DNA of 64,000 nucleotides. It comes from Halogranum gelatinilyticum (GTDB taxonomy: Archaea; Halobacteriota; Halobacteria; Halobacteriales; Haloferacaceae). The notes under the pieces were generated by a model that ran no database searches, was not told where the DNA came from, and was given only the letters and a program-made list of their open reading frames with translations. Location: positions 496,001 to 560,000 of the forward strand of contig NZ_FNHL01000002.1 of NCBI RefSeq assembly GCF_900103715.1, given 5' to 3'. Made by a program: the position numbers and the translations under genes. Positions 7,596 through 15,753 of this stretch are shown in pieces. Position 1 is the first letter of the stretch, and the number at the start of each line of letters is the position of its first letter.

Positions 7596-7924
7596 TTCTG
7601 GTGCGCTTTTTCACAACCCCAATTTCCCGCCCGAACCTGCCGGCCAGTTTCCGACTAGGTTCTTCGCCAGTCGCCGCGTTGGCCCATCCACTTTGCACTC
7701 GGCCCTTGGCCGAGTGCGGCTGGGGCCAGACAACTCCCCAGCCACTTAACTTCGTTACAACACCACCGAGAGACTTCTCGGTGCTGTCTTCTCGACTCCT
7801 CACCACCGGGAATGACGCCTGTTTCGTCCGTGGACGTCCACCGGAGCCTCGAAGACAACTGTCTGAAGCATAGGGTCTCCCGTTTAGCTAAATATTTAGA
7901 TGAGCATCTAAACGCAGCACCGTC
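7596..7924. other. Convergent gap with hairpins, possible att region
   Basis: This 329-base gap between the recombinase and photolyase stops holds no credible gene. It contains a perfect 10-bp stem with a CTT loop (GCACTCGGCC at 7695-7704 with GGCCGAGTGC at 7708-7717) and a perfect 8-bp stem (CACCGAGA at 7764-7771 with TCTCGGTG at 7776-7783). The short reading frames across it lack domain-like composition. As it lies directly downstream of an integrase it may hold the element's attachment site, but no matching direct repeat was seen at the left side. Confidence 0.4.
7883..7912. repeat. Two adjacent AT-rich palindromes
   Basis: TTTAGCTAAA (7883-7892) and the pair TTTAGATG/CATCTAAA (7895-7902 and 7905-7912, AG between) are both perfectly symmetric and share the TTTAG..CTAAA arms. 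They lie 12 bases beyond the photolyase stop codon. They may form its terminator hairpin, or be a protein-binding site at the border of the integrated element. Confidence 0.45.
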
Positions 7925-9592
7925 TCACTCGAAACTGCCCAGCGTCGCCTGGTCACTGTCGCCGCCTCCCTGCCCGTCACCCGCGTCGTCGTCTGCAACA
8001 GGTTCCGGGCCTCCACGTCGAGAGAACGACGCTCGGCGACGGATCTCCGGATCCGCCATCGCTTCGCTCGCTCGCTCCTGCAACTTCCCGAAGCGGTCCT
8101 GTGCCGACTGTCGTTTGGCCTCGTAGCCGACGATGGGCCGGGGGTAGTCCTCACCGACTTCGACGCCGCACTCCGACTGGACGTGGAGGGGTGTCTTTTC
8201 GGGTTGGTCGAGATAGTCGGCTGGGAGGTCGCGGAGTTCCGGTACCCATCGGTAGACGAACTCGCCGTCAGGGTCGTTGTCGCGGACCTGCTTGCGTGGG
8301 TTGTAGATCCGCATGGAGTGGACGCCGGTGACGCCGGTCTGCATCTGCCACTGGGTGTAGTTGATGGCCGGGTCGGCGTCGACGAGATGGTAGTAGAACC
8401 AGTCCGCACCGACCCGCCAGGGCTGTTCGAGGATATAGCCGAAAAAGGAGGCGCACATCGCCCGCATTCGGAAGTTGAGCCAGCCCGTCTCGCGGAGACA
8501 GCGCATCGAGGCGTCGACCATCGGAAACCCCGTCTCGCCGCGTTTCCATGTCTCGACGAGGTCGGCGTCGTGGTTCGAGCGGTTGAACCCCCGGAACACC
8601 GGGTTGACCGCGACGTCCATCCAGCCGGGCCAGTCTTCGAGTTTCTGGTTGTAGTGGCGGTTCCAGTAGAGTCGCGAGACGAACATCGACCGCCCGCTGC
8701 CGTCGGGTGCGTCGCGCTGGACGCGCTGGTAGACCTCGCGGACGGAGAGACAGCCGAAGCGCAGGTAGCCCGAGAGCCGACTGGTGCCCGTCTCTGCGGC
8801 ACTCGGCGAGGAGATAGACGACGGATACGACCGGATCACGTCGACGAAGCGGTCCAGCCGGGCGACCCCCGCCCGGCGGCCGCCCTTCGGGACGCCGGTC
8901 TTCTCGGGAGAGACGTCGTACTGTTCCTCGATTGCCGTGGTCGTGACCGTCGAGTCCACGCCGTGGTCGCCGAATCCGGAGTCGTCGGGTGCGACGGTGT
9001 CAGTCTCGAAGTAGGTCTCGACGTGGTCGCTCCAGTTCTCGCGGGGGTCGTCGACACCGCGACGAAGCCCGTCGCCGTCGACGAAGGTGACGCCGAAGCG
9101 GTCGGCGAGGCGGTCGTCGCGGCGGCGGCCGTAGCGGCCGGTCGGTTCGGCCGTGGTGACGACGTCCCAGCCGCGGTCGACGAACTGTCCGAGAATCGTT
9201 TCGGGGTCGCCGTGGGCGAGGACGAGGTCGACGCCGCGCTCGGCGTACTGCTCGCCGAGGTCGTCGAGCGACTCGTGGAGAAACCGGCGGCGGGCGTCGC
9301 AGGCGAGCGAGCCGTCGGTGTAGAACTGGGGGTCGAAGAGGAACAGCGGACAGACGGTGTCGTACTCGCGGGTGGCGTAGGTGACGGCCGGGTTGTCGGC
9401 GACGCGGAGGTCGCGGCGATGCCAGAGGACGCACGCGGTGCCGTCGCTCTCGCTCTCGTCGGTGACAGCGGTGCCGACGTCTTCGGCGTCGTCGACGTCT
9501 GTGATTCCGTCACCGTCTTCGGCGTCAGCAACGTCTCCGGTGTCGCCACCGGCGGGGCTGTCGTCCGGTGTCGGCTGCGTCTCGCGGGACAC
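7925..9592 (-). CDS. phr: Deoxyribodipyrimidine photolyase
   Basis: A 555-residue flavoprotein that repairs UV-induced pyrimidine dimers using light. The N-terminal alpha/beta antenna domain begins at VLWHRRDLRVADNPA. The helical FAD domain contains SRLSGYLRFGC, the GETGFPMVDASMRCLRETGW segment and WLNFRMRAM. The C-terminal tail is disordered and ends QATLGSFE, which resembles a PCNA-interaction peptide. A GTG start at 9592 (VSRETQ) is chosen because the farther ATG at 9706 would run into the rhomboid gene and add a low-complexity leader. Even so, about 50 acidic residues precede the domain. It belongs to the large CPD-photolyase/cryptochrome family; exact lesion specificity is not certain. 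Confidence 0.9.
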   Translation of the reverse strand: MSRETQPTPDDSPAGGDTGDVADAEDGDGITDVDDAEDVGTAVTDESESDGTACVLWHRRDLRVADNPAVTYATREYDTVCPLFLFDPQFYTDGSLACDARRRFLHESLDDLGEQYAERGVDLVLAHGDPETILGQFVDRGWDVVTTAEPTGRYGRRRDDRLADRFGVTFVDGDGLRRGVDDPRENWSDHVETYFETDTVAPDDSGFGDHGVDSTVTTTAIEEQYDVSPEKTGVPKGGRRAGVARLDRFVDVIRSYPSSISSPSAAETGTSRLSGYLRFGCLSVREVYQRVQRDAPDGSGRSMFVSRLYWNRHYNQKLEDWPGWMDVAVNPVFRGFNRSNHDADLVETWKRGETGFPMVDASMRCLRETGWLNFRMRAMCASFFGYILEQPWRVGADWFYYHLVDADPAINYTQWQMQTGVTGVHSMRIYNPRKQVRDNDPDGEFVYRWVPELRDLPADYLDQPEKTPLHVQSECGVEVGEDYPRPIVGYEAKRQSAQDRFGKLQERASEAMADPEIRRRASFSRRGGPEPVADDDAGDGQGGGDSDQATLGSFE

Positions 9593-9656
9593 GCGTCGGA
9601 CTTCGGAGCGAGAGCGAATAACCGTGTGGTGTGGAGCGGGGTCGCGGCACCACGGC

Positions 9657-10313
9657 TCAGACGCGAAGCAGCCTGAGTCGTCCGGCGACCAGCCCGAGTA
9701 CCGCACCGGTGAGATGTGCGACGAGCGCGCTGCCGGGCGCGCTGAACAGCAGCGTCAGCCCGCCTGCGACGACGGCGACGAGGAGGACCGTCACGCGTGG
9801 CGGGAGGCGAAAGCGGTCGAGCAGCGTCGACGAGACGGGATTGGCCGCGAGGACGTAGCCGACGAGTGCGAACGCCGCGCCGCTGGCACCGAGGACGCCG
9901 ACACCGGGAGCGAAGAGACCGCCGAGCCAGACCTGCGCGAGACCGGCGAGGACGCCCGTCGTGAGGAAGAAGGCGTGAAACCGCAGGCGCGTCGTCGACC
10001 ACGCGACGAGGCTGCCCGCGACGGCGACGACGACGGCGTTCGAGACCAGATGGCCCGGACCGGCGTGCGCGTAGACGCTCGTCACGAGTGCCCACGGTGG
10101 CGAGAGCACGGGCGGTGCGAGGACGAACAGCCCGGTGAGGCCGACGAGCGCGGCGGTCCACGTCAGAAGCGAGACGACGGCCATCGCCGCGAGCGTCTCG
10201 ACGACCGGGTTACCGAGCAGCGCGCGCGAGACGAGCGACCGGGAGTCGGGAGGGTCGGAGTCGACGCCGGGGCGGGTTCCGGCGTCGGTGGTGTGAGGGC
10301 GAGTGGAGGACAC
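9657..10313 (-). CDS. Rhomboid-family intramembrane serine protease
   Basis: A 218-residue membrane protein with six or more hydrophobic helices. HAGPGHLVSNAV is the conserved His/Asn helix. GASGAAF is the GxSG active-site serine helix, and AHLTGAVLGLVAG supplies the catalytic histidine in the last helix. It would cleave transmembrane substrates within the bilayer. A GTG start at 10313 is used, since the in-frame extension to 10394 is Arg-rich and unlike the family. It is followed after 64 bases by the photolyase gene in the same direction. Confidence 0.85.
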   Translation of the reverse strand: MSSTRPHTTDAGTRPGVDSDPPDSRSLVSRALLGNPVVETLAAMAVVSLLTWTAALVGLTGLFVLAPPVLSPPWALVTSVYAHAGPGHLVSNAVVVAVAGSLVAWSTTRLRFHAFFLTTGVLAGLAQVWLGGLFAPGVGVLGASGAAFALVGYVLAANPVSSTLLDRFRLPPRVTVLLVAVVAGGLTLLFSAPGSALVAHLTGAVLGLVAGRLRLLRV

Positions 10314-10435
10314 GGCTCTGGTGGCCCGTCGGTAGGGGTCGACCAAAACCCTTCGCCCAGGTAGAGAGCACACGCTGGGGTCACGCCTTCGCACAGTCCC
10401 TATCAGTACTTATCCGCTCGTCTCGTACTTCGAGC

Positions 10436-10735
10436 GTGGCAAAGGACGACTTCACAAGCATCACCGGTCTTCCGGAAGAACTCGGCATCGACGACGACCT
10501 CCAGCGCGCCCGACAGCTGCTCACGGTCCGTGTCGACAGCCGACGCTACGGAAAGCCGGTCACCCTCGTCGAGGGCTTCGACCGCAACACCGACGTCAAG
10601 TCGCTCGCGAGCGACCTCAAGCGGGCACTGGCCTGTGGCGGGACGGTCGAAGACGGCACCATCGAACTGCAAGGGAACCATCTCCGGCGCGTTCCGGACC
10701 TCCTGGCCGACCGCGGTTACGACGTGGTCCGCTAA
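10436..10735 (+). CDS. SUI1/eIF1-type translation initiation factor
   Basis: A 99-residue protein of the SUI1 family, which acts on the small ribosomal subunit in start-codon selection. The characteristic core runs from VRVDSRRYGKPVTLVEGF through DLKRALACGGTVEDG to IELQGNHLRRVPDLLADRGY. The start is GTG at 10436, with ACTTATC about 26 nt upstream. Length and motifs are complete. It is divergent from the rhomboid gene. Confidence 0.92.
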   Translation: MAKDDFTSITGLPEELGIDDDLQRARQLLTVRVDSRRYGKPVTLVEGFDRNTDVKSLASDLKRALACGGTVEDGTIELQGNHLRRVPDLLADRGYDVVR

Positions 10736-10868
10736 CCGACTCGTCGGTCGTCGTTCTCGTCGTTCTCGTCGTTGGTGCGTCGAGAGCGACGGCTCGGCTC
10801 CGTGCCCATGCGAGAGCCGTTCGAATAGCCCGATAGTTCAAATATCGCGAGGACCACAGCCAACGTAG

Positions 10869-12644
10869 ATGTTCCGCGACGTCGCCACCGACGGCCCGCT
10901 GTTCAAAGCCAAAGAGAGCGTCGGCGTGTTCGTCCGCAACGTCCCCTCGCTCGGGACCCTGCTGGCGAATCGAACCCAGCACTTCGAGCGCGCCCACGCG
11001 GTGCTCCCCTCGGACGCTGTCGTCGGCGAGTCCGTCGAGCTGACGGTGCAGGCGTGGGACCAGTGTGAACGGCTCGTCGACGACTTCCGCGGCTCGTTCG
11101 CGCTCGCCGCGACCGACCCCGACGCGGACCACCCAGAGGAGGTCCGCTTCGACCCGCACAACGGCGGGGTGACGAAACTCAGGGAGCTCTCCTTCGAGAC
11201 GCCGGGCGTCCACTATCTCGTCCTCACCCACGACGAGTCGGGCGAGCGGTTCGTCACGAACCCCGTCCGAGTACACGAGACCGAGCCTGACCGACGGCTC
11301 TACTGGGGCGACATCCACCTGCACTCACAGATCTCCGACGGCACGGGGAGCATGGCGAAGGGGATGCGCTTCGGGCGGGACGTGATGGCGCTCGACGTCG
11401 TCGCCTACACCGACCACGACACGATGGGCTTCTTCATCCCGCCGAGCTGGCAACAGAAGCGGATGCACCGCGACTACTTCGACCGGATGAAGTCCGTTAC
11501 CGACGACTTCCACGACCCCGGCGAGTTCGTCACGCTCATGGCCTACGAGTGGACGAAACAGCCCAACCGCGGCGGCCACATCAACGTCTACTTCGACGGC
11601 GTCGACGAGGCCGAGCTGTTCGACTCGATCGCGACGGAGACCGACACCTACGAGAAGCTCTGGGACCGCCTGCGCGAGTGGAACGAGTCGGGCGAGGGGC
11701 AGGCACTCACCATCCCCCACCATCCCGCGGAGAAGATGTATCCCTTCGACTTCTCGGCGATGGACTACGACGACGAGCTCGCGCCGCTCGTCGAGGTCTA
11801 CTCGCAGTGGGGGTCGAGCGAACGTCCCGGCAGCGACGGCAACCAATACCCGCTCGCCATGGGCCAGGGCGAGGTCGACGAACCGGGCCACTACGTGCAG
11901 GACGCGCTCGAACTCGGCTACCGCGTGGGGATGGTCGCCTCCGCGGACTACCACGGGCCGCATCCGGGCCACTCGCTCATCCACGCTGACGCCCATCTCC
12001 CGAGTCTCGCCGAGTGGCGCGAGGACGGCCTCGGCTGGGCCAACATCTGGCGCGTCTGGGACGAGGGGAGCTACCCCGGCGGTCTCAACGCCTTCTCGGC
12101 CACGGACCTCTCGCGTGACGGCATCTTCGACGCCCTCGCCGACCGGCGGGTCTACGGGACGACCCAGCCCCACCGCATCGTCGTCGACTTCGCGGTCGAC
12201 GGGACGCGCGTCGGCGAGAACGACAGCACGGTCGTCGTCGACGACGCGGAGACCGAGCGAACCGTCGAGGTCGACGTCGCCGGGACCGCGCCGCTGGAGC
12301 GCGTGGAGGTCGTCAAGAACAACGAGGTGCTCGCGGACGCGACCACCCTCACGAGCGCGACCGAGGGACTGGCGGCCAGCGACGGCGGGGTCGACGACGG
12401 CGACGGCGACGGCGACGAGTTCGCTGTCACCCATCTCGAAAACGGCAGCCTTGCCGAGTCCGTCGGCGACACGGTAGACCTCTCGGAGTACGTCTGCACG
12501 GCCACAGTCACCGACGACGAGCCGGTGACGGGGATGGCCTGGGACGAGGAGCGCGGCACCGACGCCGACGTCTACTACGTCCGGGTGACCCAGACCGACG
12601 GCGGGATGGCGTGGGTCGGCCCGGTGTGGGTCGAAGTCGCCTGA
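10869..12644 (+). CDS. DUF3604 PHP-like metallohydrolase
   Basis: A 591-residue protein of the DUF3604 family, related to PHP-type metal-dependent phosphoesterases. An N-terminal immunoglobulin-like part (about 1-140) precedes the metal-binding core. That core has YWGDIHLHSQISDGTG near 145-160, YTDHDTMG near 181, PHHPAEK near 283 and ASADYHG near 357. Residues about 500-520 are an Asp/Gly-rich linker, followed by a short C-terminal beta domain. The substrate is unknown; family members are found in heterotrophs degrading organic compounds. It stands alone, with a TTCAAATATC promoter-like element about 27 nt upstream. Confidence 0.85.
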   Translation: MFRDVATDGPLFKAKESVGVFVRNVPSLGTLLANRTQHFERAHAVLPSDAVVGESVELTVQAWDQCERLVDDFRGSFALAATDPDADHPEEVRFDPHNGGVTKLRELSFETPGVHYLVLTHDESGERFVTNPVRVHETEPDRRLYWGDIHLHSQISDGTGSMAKGMRFGRDVMALDVVAYTDHDTMGFFIPPSWQQKRMHRDYFDRMKSVTDDFHDPGEFVTLMAYEWTKQPNRGGHINVYFDGVDEAELFDSIATETDTYEKLWDRLREWNESGEGQALTIPHHPAEKMYPFDFSAMDYDDELAPLVEVYSQWGSSERPGSDGNQYPLAMGQGEVDEPGHYVQDALELGYRVGMVASADYHGPHPGHSLIHADAHLPSLAEWREDGLGWANIWRVWDEGSYPGGLNAFSATDLSRDGIFDALADRRVYGTTQPHRIVVDFAVDGTRVGENDSTVVVDDAETERTVEVDVAGTAPLERVEVVKNNEVLADATTLTSATEGLAASDGGVDDGDGDGDEFAVTHLENGSLAESVGDTVDLSEYVCTATVTDDEPVTGMAWDEERGTDADVYYVRVTQTDGGMAWVGPVWVEVA

Positions 12645-12686
12645 CCTGTCGACGCACTTATTCTCCCGCCCTCAGTGAGTGGGGAT

Positions 12687-12776
12687 ATGCCCTCCACACG
12701 TCCGAGACGACAGCGGCAGGTCCGACAGTCCGACGGCGATACCGATTCACCCAGCCGCCCAGCGGCAGGGCGGTGA
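12687..12776 (+). CDS. 29-residue Arg-rich leader ORF
   Basis: ATG at 12687 opens a 29-codon frame ending with TGA at 12774-12776, 6 bases before the GTG start of the next gene. A CTTATTC box lies exactly one promoter length (about 27 nt) upstream, so a leaderless message would begin at this ATG and not at 12783. The peptide is rich in Arg, Gln and Pro and has no known homologue to my knowledge. It could be a regulatory upstream frame coupling translation of the membrane protein, or the true start of a short separate protein. Confidence 0.4.
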   Translation: MPSTRPRRQRQVRQSDGDTDSPSRPAAGR

Positions 12777-12782
12777 CCCGTC

Positions 12783-13709
12783 GTGCCTGACTTCTTCACG
12801 CGACTCGACGACGGCTGGGACCGCGCGAGCGACGTGCTCGAACTCGCGTTCGTCCCGTTCGTCGTCGCGCTCCTGAACGTCGACGCGATACAGCGGATCT
12901 TCGCCCGCGAGAGCGACTTCTCGATCGGCGTGACGCTCCGCCCGCCGTCGGCCGTCGTCGACGTCTGGACGTTCGTCCAGCTCCCACAGCAGACGCTCTC
13001 GACCGGGACCGGCGGGACGAACGTGACCCTCGGCGGCCTGTTCGCGTTCCCCTCTATCCCCTTCTCGGTGGCGGCCGCGGGTCTCGTGCTCCTCCTCTGT
13101 CTCGAAGCCCTCCTGACCGCCGGCTTCCTCGGCAGCCTCAGACAGCAGCTGACGACGGGGTCGTACGACTTCGGCGTGGCCGTCGGCCGGTACACGGTCC
13201 CGCTTTTGGTCTACCGACTCGCCGTGACCGCGCTGGGCTTCGGACTCGTCGGGAGCGTCTTCCTCCTCGGCCCGAGCGGGCCGGGAGTCGTACTCATTCT
13301 CATCGCGATACCGGTCGGGCTACTGCTCAGCTATCTGTTCTATCCGATTCCGTATCTGGTCGTCCTCCGCGAACGCGGCCTCGCGGACGCCGTCGCCGGG
13401 AGTCTCGACCTCGCGACCGGGACGAAGGGCTACTTCGGCTACACGCTCGGCTTCGCCGGGTTCTCCGCGGTCGTCTCGCTCGTCGGCACGGCGGTCGTCG
13501 TCAACCTCGGCCTCGCCGGGATCCTCGTCGGTGCCGTCGCGGCCGCGCCGCTCGGACTGGCGTTGAGCACGACGACGCTGCGTTTTCTCGCCGACATTGA
13601 CGACGCGTCGCCGACGGTCGAGTGGCCCGCTGACGACGGCGGAAACCCGAGCGACGAGGGCGACGTTCCGACGGGTGGGCCAGCGGCGACGACCGACTCC
13701 GGGAGTTAG
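12783..13709 (+). CDS. Multi-pass membrane protein, unknown function
   Basis: A 308-residue integral membrane protein with about six transmembrane helices between residues 100 and 265, preceded by an amphipathic start and followed by an acidic cytoplasmic tail. It resembles haloarchaeal DUF7847/DUF4013-type membrane proteins in layout, but I cannot assign it firmly. The start is GTG at 12783. Its stop codon overlaps the convergent acetyltransferase stop by 4 bases. It may be translated after a 29-codon upstream frame. Confidence 0.75.
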   Translation: MPDFFTRLDDGWDRASDVLELAFVPFVVALLNVDAIQRIFARESDFSIGVTLRPPSAVVDVWTFVQLPQQTLSTGTGGTNVTLGGLFAFPSIPFSVAAAGLVLLLCLEALLTAGFLGSLRQQLTTGSYDFGVAVGRYTVPLLVYRLAVTALGFGLVGSVFLLGPSGPGVVLILIAIPVGLLLSYLFYPIPYLVVLRERGLADAVAGSLDLATGTKGYFGYTLGFAGFSAVVSLVGTAVVVNLGLAGILVGAVAAAPLGLALSTTTLRFLADIDDASPTVEWPADDGGNPSDEGDVPTGGPAATTDSGS

Positions 13710-14941
13710 AACCCTTCGCGGAGGAAGACCCGCTCCGAGGGGAACACAGCGGCCAAGCTGTCGCGAGCCGCGTCCGTCTCGATAGTCACGTCGCCGGTGC
13801 GTTCGAGATCCGCGACGGAGCGCGAGCCGACGACGAGCTGTGAGAGCGCGCCGATGCCGACAGTCACGTCCGCATCTTCCTGCCCGCCACCGTCGTGACG
13901 GCGACAGGTTACCCCGTCGCCGTCGACCGAGAGAACGAACAGCCCGTCGTTCCACGCGTACTGGTCGTCGGAGACGGCGAGGGCGACGGTCCCTGCCACG
14001 TCGCTGGGGGCGAGCGAGAGCGCGTCGACGGCGGCTTCGAGGTCGACGATACGGACCATCGGTCCGGGTTTGATGCGGACCTCGGCGGCGCGGGGGTCCG
14101 GGAGGCTATCGAGCAGCGTCGGCTCGTCGCGGTGGCCGTGGAGCCGTACCTCGTCGACCTGCGAGTCGTGGTCGCGGCAGAAGCGCAGGAGCTGGCCGCG
14201 GGCCGCCTCGTCCAGCCCGGCGAGTTCGTGGACGGTCATGCGTTTGTCGTCGCCGTCCTCGTCGACCGTGTAGAAGACGTAGCCGCGAAGCTCGCCCGAC
14301 TCGTCTTCCCAGCCGTAGGCGTAGGGGTCCTGCCGCCAGCCGCGGAAGGTGCGAGTCCGCCACCAGCCTTCGGTACGGTCGAGGCTCAGCGTCTCGGTGG
14401 CCCACTCGCGGTGGACGTCGTCGACGGCGGCCCAGTCGTCGGCAGCGAGGCGGCGGAACGATCCGGCGGGGGCGGGCACGACGGCCGCGAGTTCCTCCGG
14501 CGGCAGTCGCGTCTCGGTGGACTGGTTTGTCATCCCGTAGCCGAAGCGCTGGTAGAACTCGTACTCGAAGGGCCAGAGGACGGCGAACGCGATACCCTCT
14601 TCGCGGAGTTCGCGGTGGAGATGGGCCAAGAGGTCGCCGATGAAGCCCTGTCGGCGCGACTCGGGCGGGGAGGCGACCGCCGAGACGCCGCCGACGTGGT
14701 GGAAGTCGCCGCGGATGCGCGCCGTGAAGTCGTAGTAGGCGCACATGACCCGGAGGTCGTCGGCCGCGAGGTCCTCGTCGCTGGTGTCGGGGGCGACGTC
14801 GTACAGGCCGCGTCGGTGGTAGATGTCGGGGCGGGGATGGTCCTCGTTGTCGGGGTCCGGTCCGGCCTCGGGGCGGAAGGCGTAGGTGAGAAGCCGGTTG
14901 ACGCGGTCGTCGTGGGCCTCGGGGATGGGGCGGTAGTGCAT
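13706..14941 (-). CDS. Eis-like GNAT N-acetyltransferase
   Basis: A 411-residue protein of the Eis (enhanced intracellular survival) family. It has an N-terminal GNAT domain with the acetyl-CoA loop VASPPESRRQGFIGDLL near 90-107 and an AVLWPFEYEFYQRFGYG stretch. A second GNAT-like half follows (about 150-290). The C-terminal domain is sterol-carrier-like (about 300-411) and ends EGF, matching the family's usual free C-terminal carboxylate. Eis enzymes acetylate amines such as aminoglycosides or lysine side chains; the substrate here is unknown. A GGTTTTGACC box lies about 27 nt upstream. Confidence 0.85.
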   Translation of the reverse strand: MHYRPIPEAHDDRVNRLLTYAFRPEAGPDPDNEDHPRPDIYHRRGLYDVAPDTSDEDLAADDLRVMCAYYDFTARIRGDFHHVGGVSAVASPPESRRQGFIGDLLAHLHRELREEGIAFAVLWPFEYEFYQRFGYGMTNQSTETRLPPEELAAVVPAPAGSFRRLAADDWAAVDDVHREWATETLSLDRTEGWWRTRTFRGWRQDPYAYGWEDESGELRGYVFYTVDEDGDDKRMTVHELAGLDEAARGQLLRFCRDHDSQVDEVRLHGHRDEPTLLDSLPDPRAAEVRIKPGPMVRIVDLEAAVDALSLAPSDVAGTVALAVSDDQYAWNDGLFVLSVDGDGVTCRRHDGGGQEDADVTVGIGALSQLVVGSRSVADLERTGDVTIETDAARDSLAAVFPSERVFLREGF

Positions 14942-15062
14942 AACCGGGAGACGGCGGGGAGGGTCAAAACCTTCGTGGTGGCGTGTGGCTGCGTGTCACT
15001 GACCCCAGAGCCGACGGCGACGAACCGAGGGGTTCAGGTCGCTTCGGTCCCGAGGCGGTAGT

Positions 15063-15302
15063 ATGAGTGACGTGAGTGAGCAGAGTGAAGCGGATGGACT
15101 GCTGTCGGGCGACCGGCTGCTCGTTCTGGCCATCCTCTTCGTCGGCGTCGTCGGCTCGGGTATCGCCCGGTGGCTTCTCGGCAACGCGGGCTTCGAGACG
15201 CTCGGCATGGTCGTCTTCGTGCTCGGCTACGGGGGGATGGTGTTCACCCTCTGGTACGGCTGGCTCCGGCACATGGAGTTGACCGGACCGGGCGGGCAGT
15301 AG
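15063..15302 (+). CDS. Small two-TM membrane protein
   Basis: A 79-residue protein with a polar N-terminus (about 18 residues) and two hydrophobic helices (LLVLAILFVGVVGSGIARWLL and a segment around LGMVVFVLGYGGMVFTL), ending in a polar tail. It has no recognised domain. It is followed after 43 bases by another small membrane protein in the same direction. The frame is clean and hydropathy is well ordered, so the gene is credible. Confidence 0.65.
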   Translation: MSDVSEQSEADGLLSGDRLLVLAILFVGVVGSGIARWLLGNAGFETLGMVVFVLGYGGMVFTLWYGWLRHMELTGPGGQ

Positions 15303-15345
15303 AACGGAACTTTAATGCGGTATTCGCGGTGAGTTAGGAACAAGA

Positions 15346-15597
15346 ATGCTGCCGCTACAGGTCATCGACAGTTTCCTGCTCAACTACAACGTCGGGCAGG
15401 CACTGCTCTTGGGCTTCGTCGTGACGACACTCGGGGCACTGCCGCTGAAATCGCAGAAGATCGTCGCCATCAACACGGTACTGTTCGGCGTCATCTTCAT
15501 GCTCACGCCGCAGTCCATCGCTGCCGCACACTACCTGTTCCTCGGGCTTGCACTGCTCATCGTCGGCCCCCTGCTGTACGTCACGGCGAACAAGTAA
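15346..15597 (+). CDS. Small conserved haloarchaeal membrane protein
   Basis: An 83-residue protein with three hydrophobic helices: one near the start, one around KIVAINTVLFGVIFML, and one at the C-terminus. It appears to be a conserved haloarchaeal small membrane protein with no assigned role. ACTTTAATG lies about 30 nt upstream, so the ATG at 15346 is likely the transcript's first codon. It is adjacent to the similar small membrane protein at 15063. Confidence 0.7.
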   Translation: MLPLQVIDSFLLNYNVGQALLLGFVVTTLGALPLKSQKIVAINTVLFGVIFMLTPQSIAAAHYLFLGLALLIVGPLLYVTANK

Positions 15598-15753
15598 CTC
15601 TCCGACTCCGGACTCTCCGGCTCGGGACTTCCCGACTCCGTGGCCGCTCACGACGACGGTCCCGGTGACTCGTTTCGGCACTGACGTCCCGGCGCGGCCG
15701 GGATAATCTCCATCTTCGCTACCTTTTTGCTTCGACCTCAGAAACCGCAAGGC

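Noticed and set aside
7516-7806. 96-residue minus-strand frame across the recombinase end
   Set aside because: It overlaps the integrase coding end and spans hairpins; Arg/Gly-rich composition and no promoter suggest a chance frame.
8183-9676. A long plus-strand reading frame opposite the photolyase
   Set aside because: It is the antisense shadow of a clear photolyase; composition is typical of GC-rich non-coding frames and no domain is present.
10955-10990. AATCGAACC resembling a tRNA T-loop on the minus strand
   Set aside because: It lies inside the DUF3604 protein (ANRTQHF) and no acceptor stem or anticodon arm is present.
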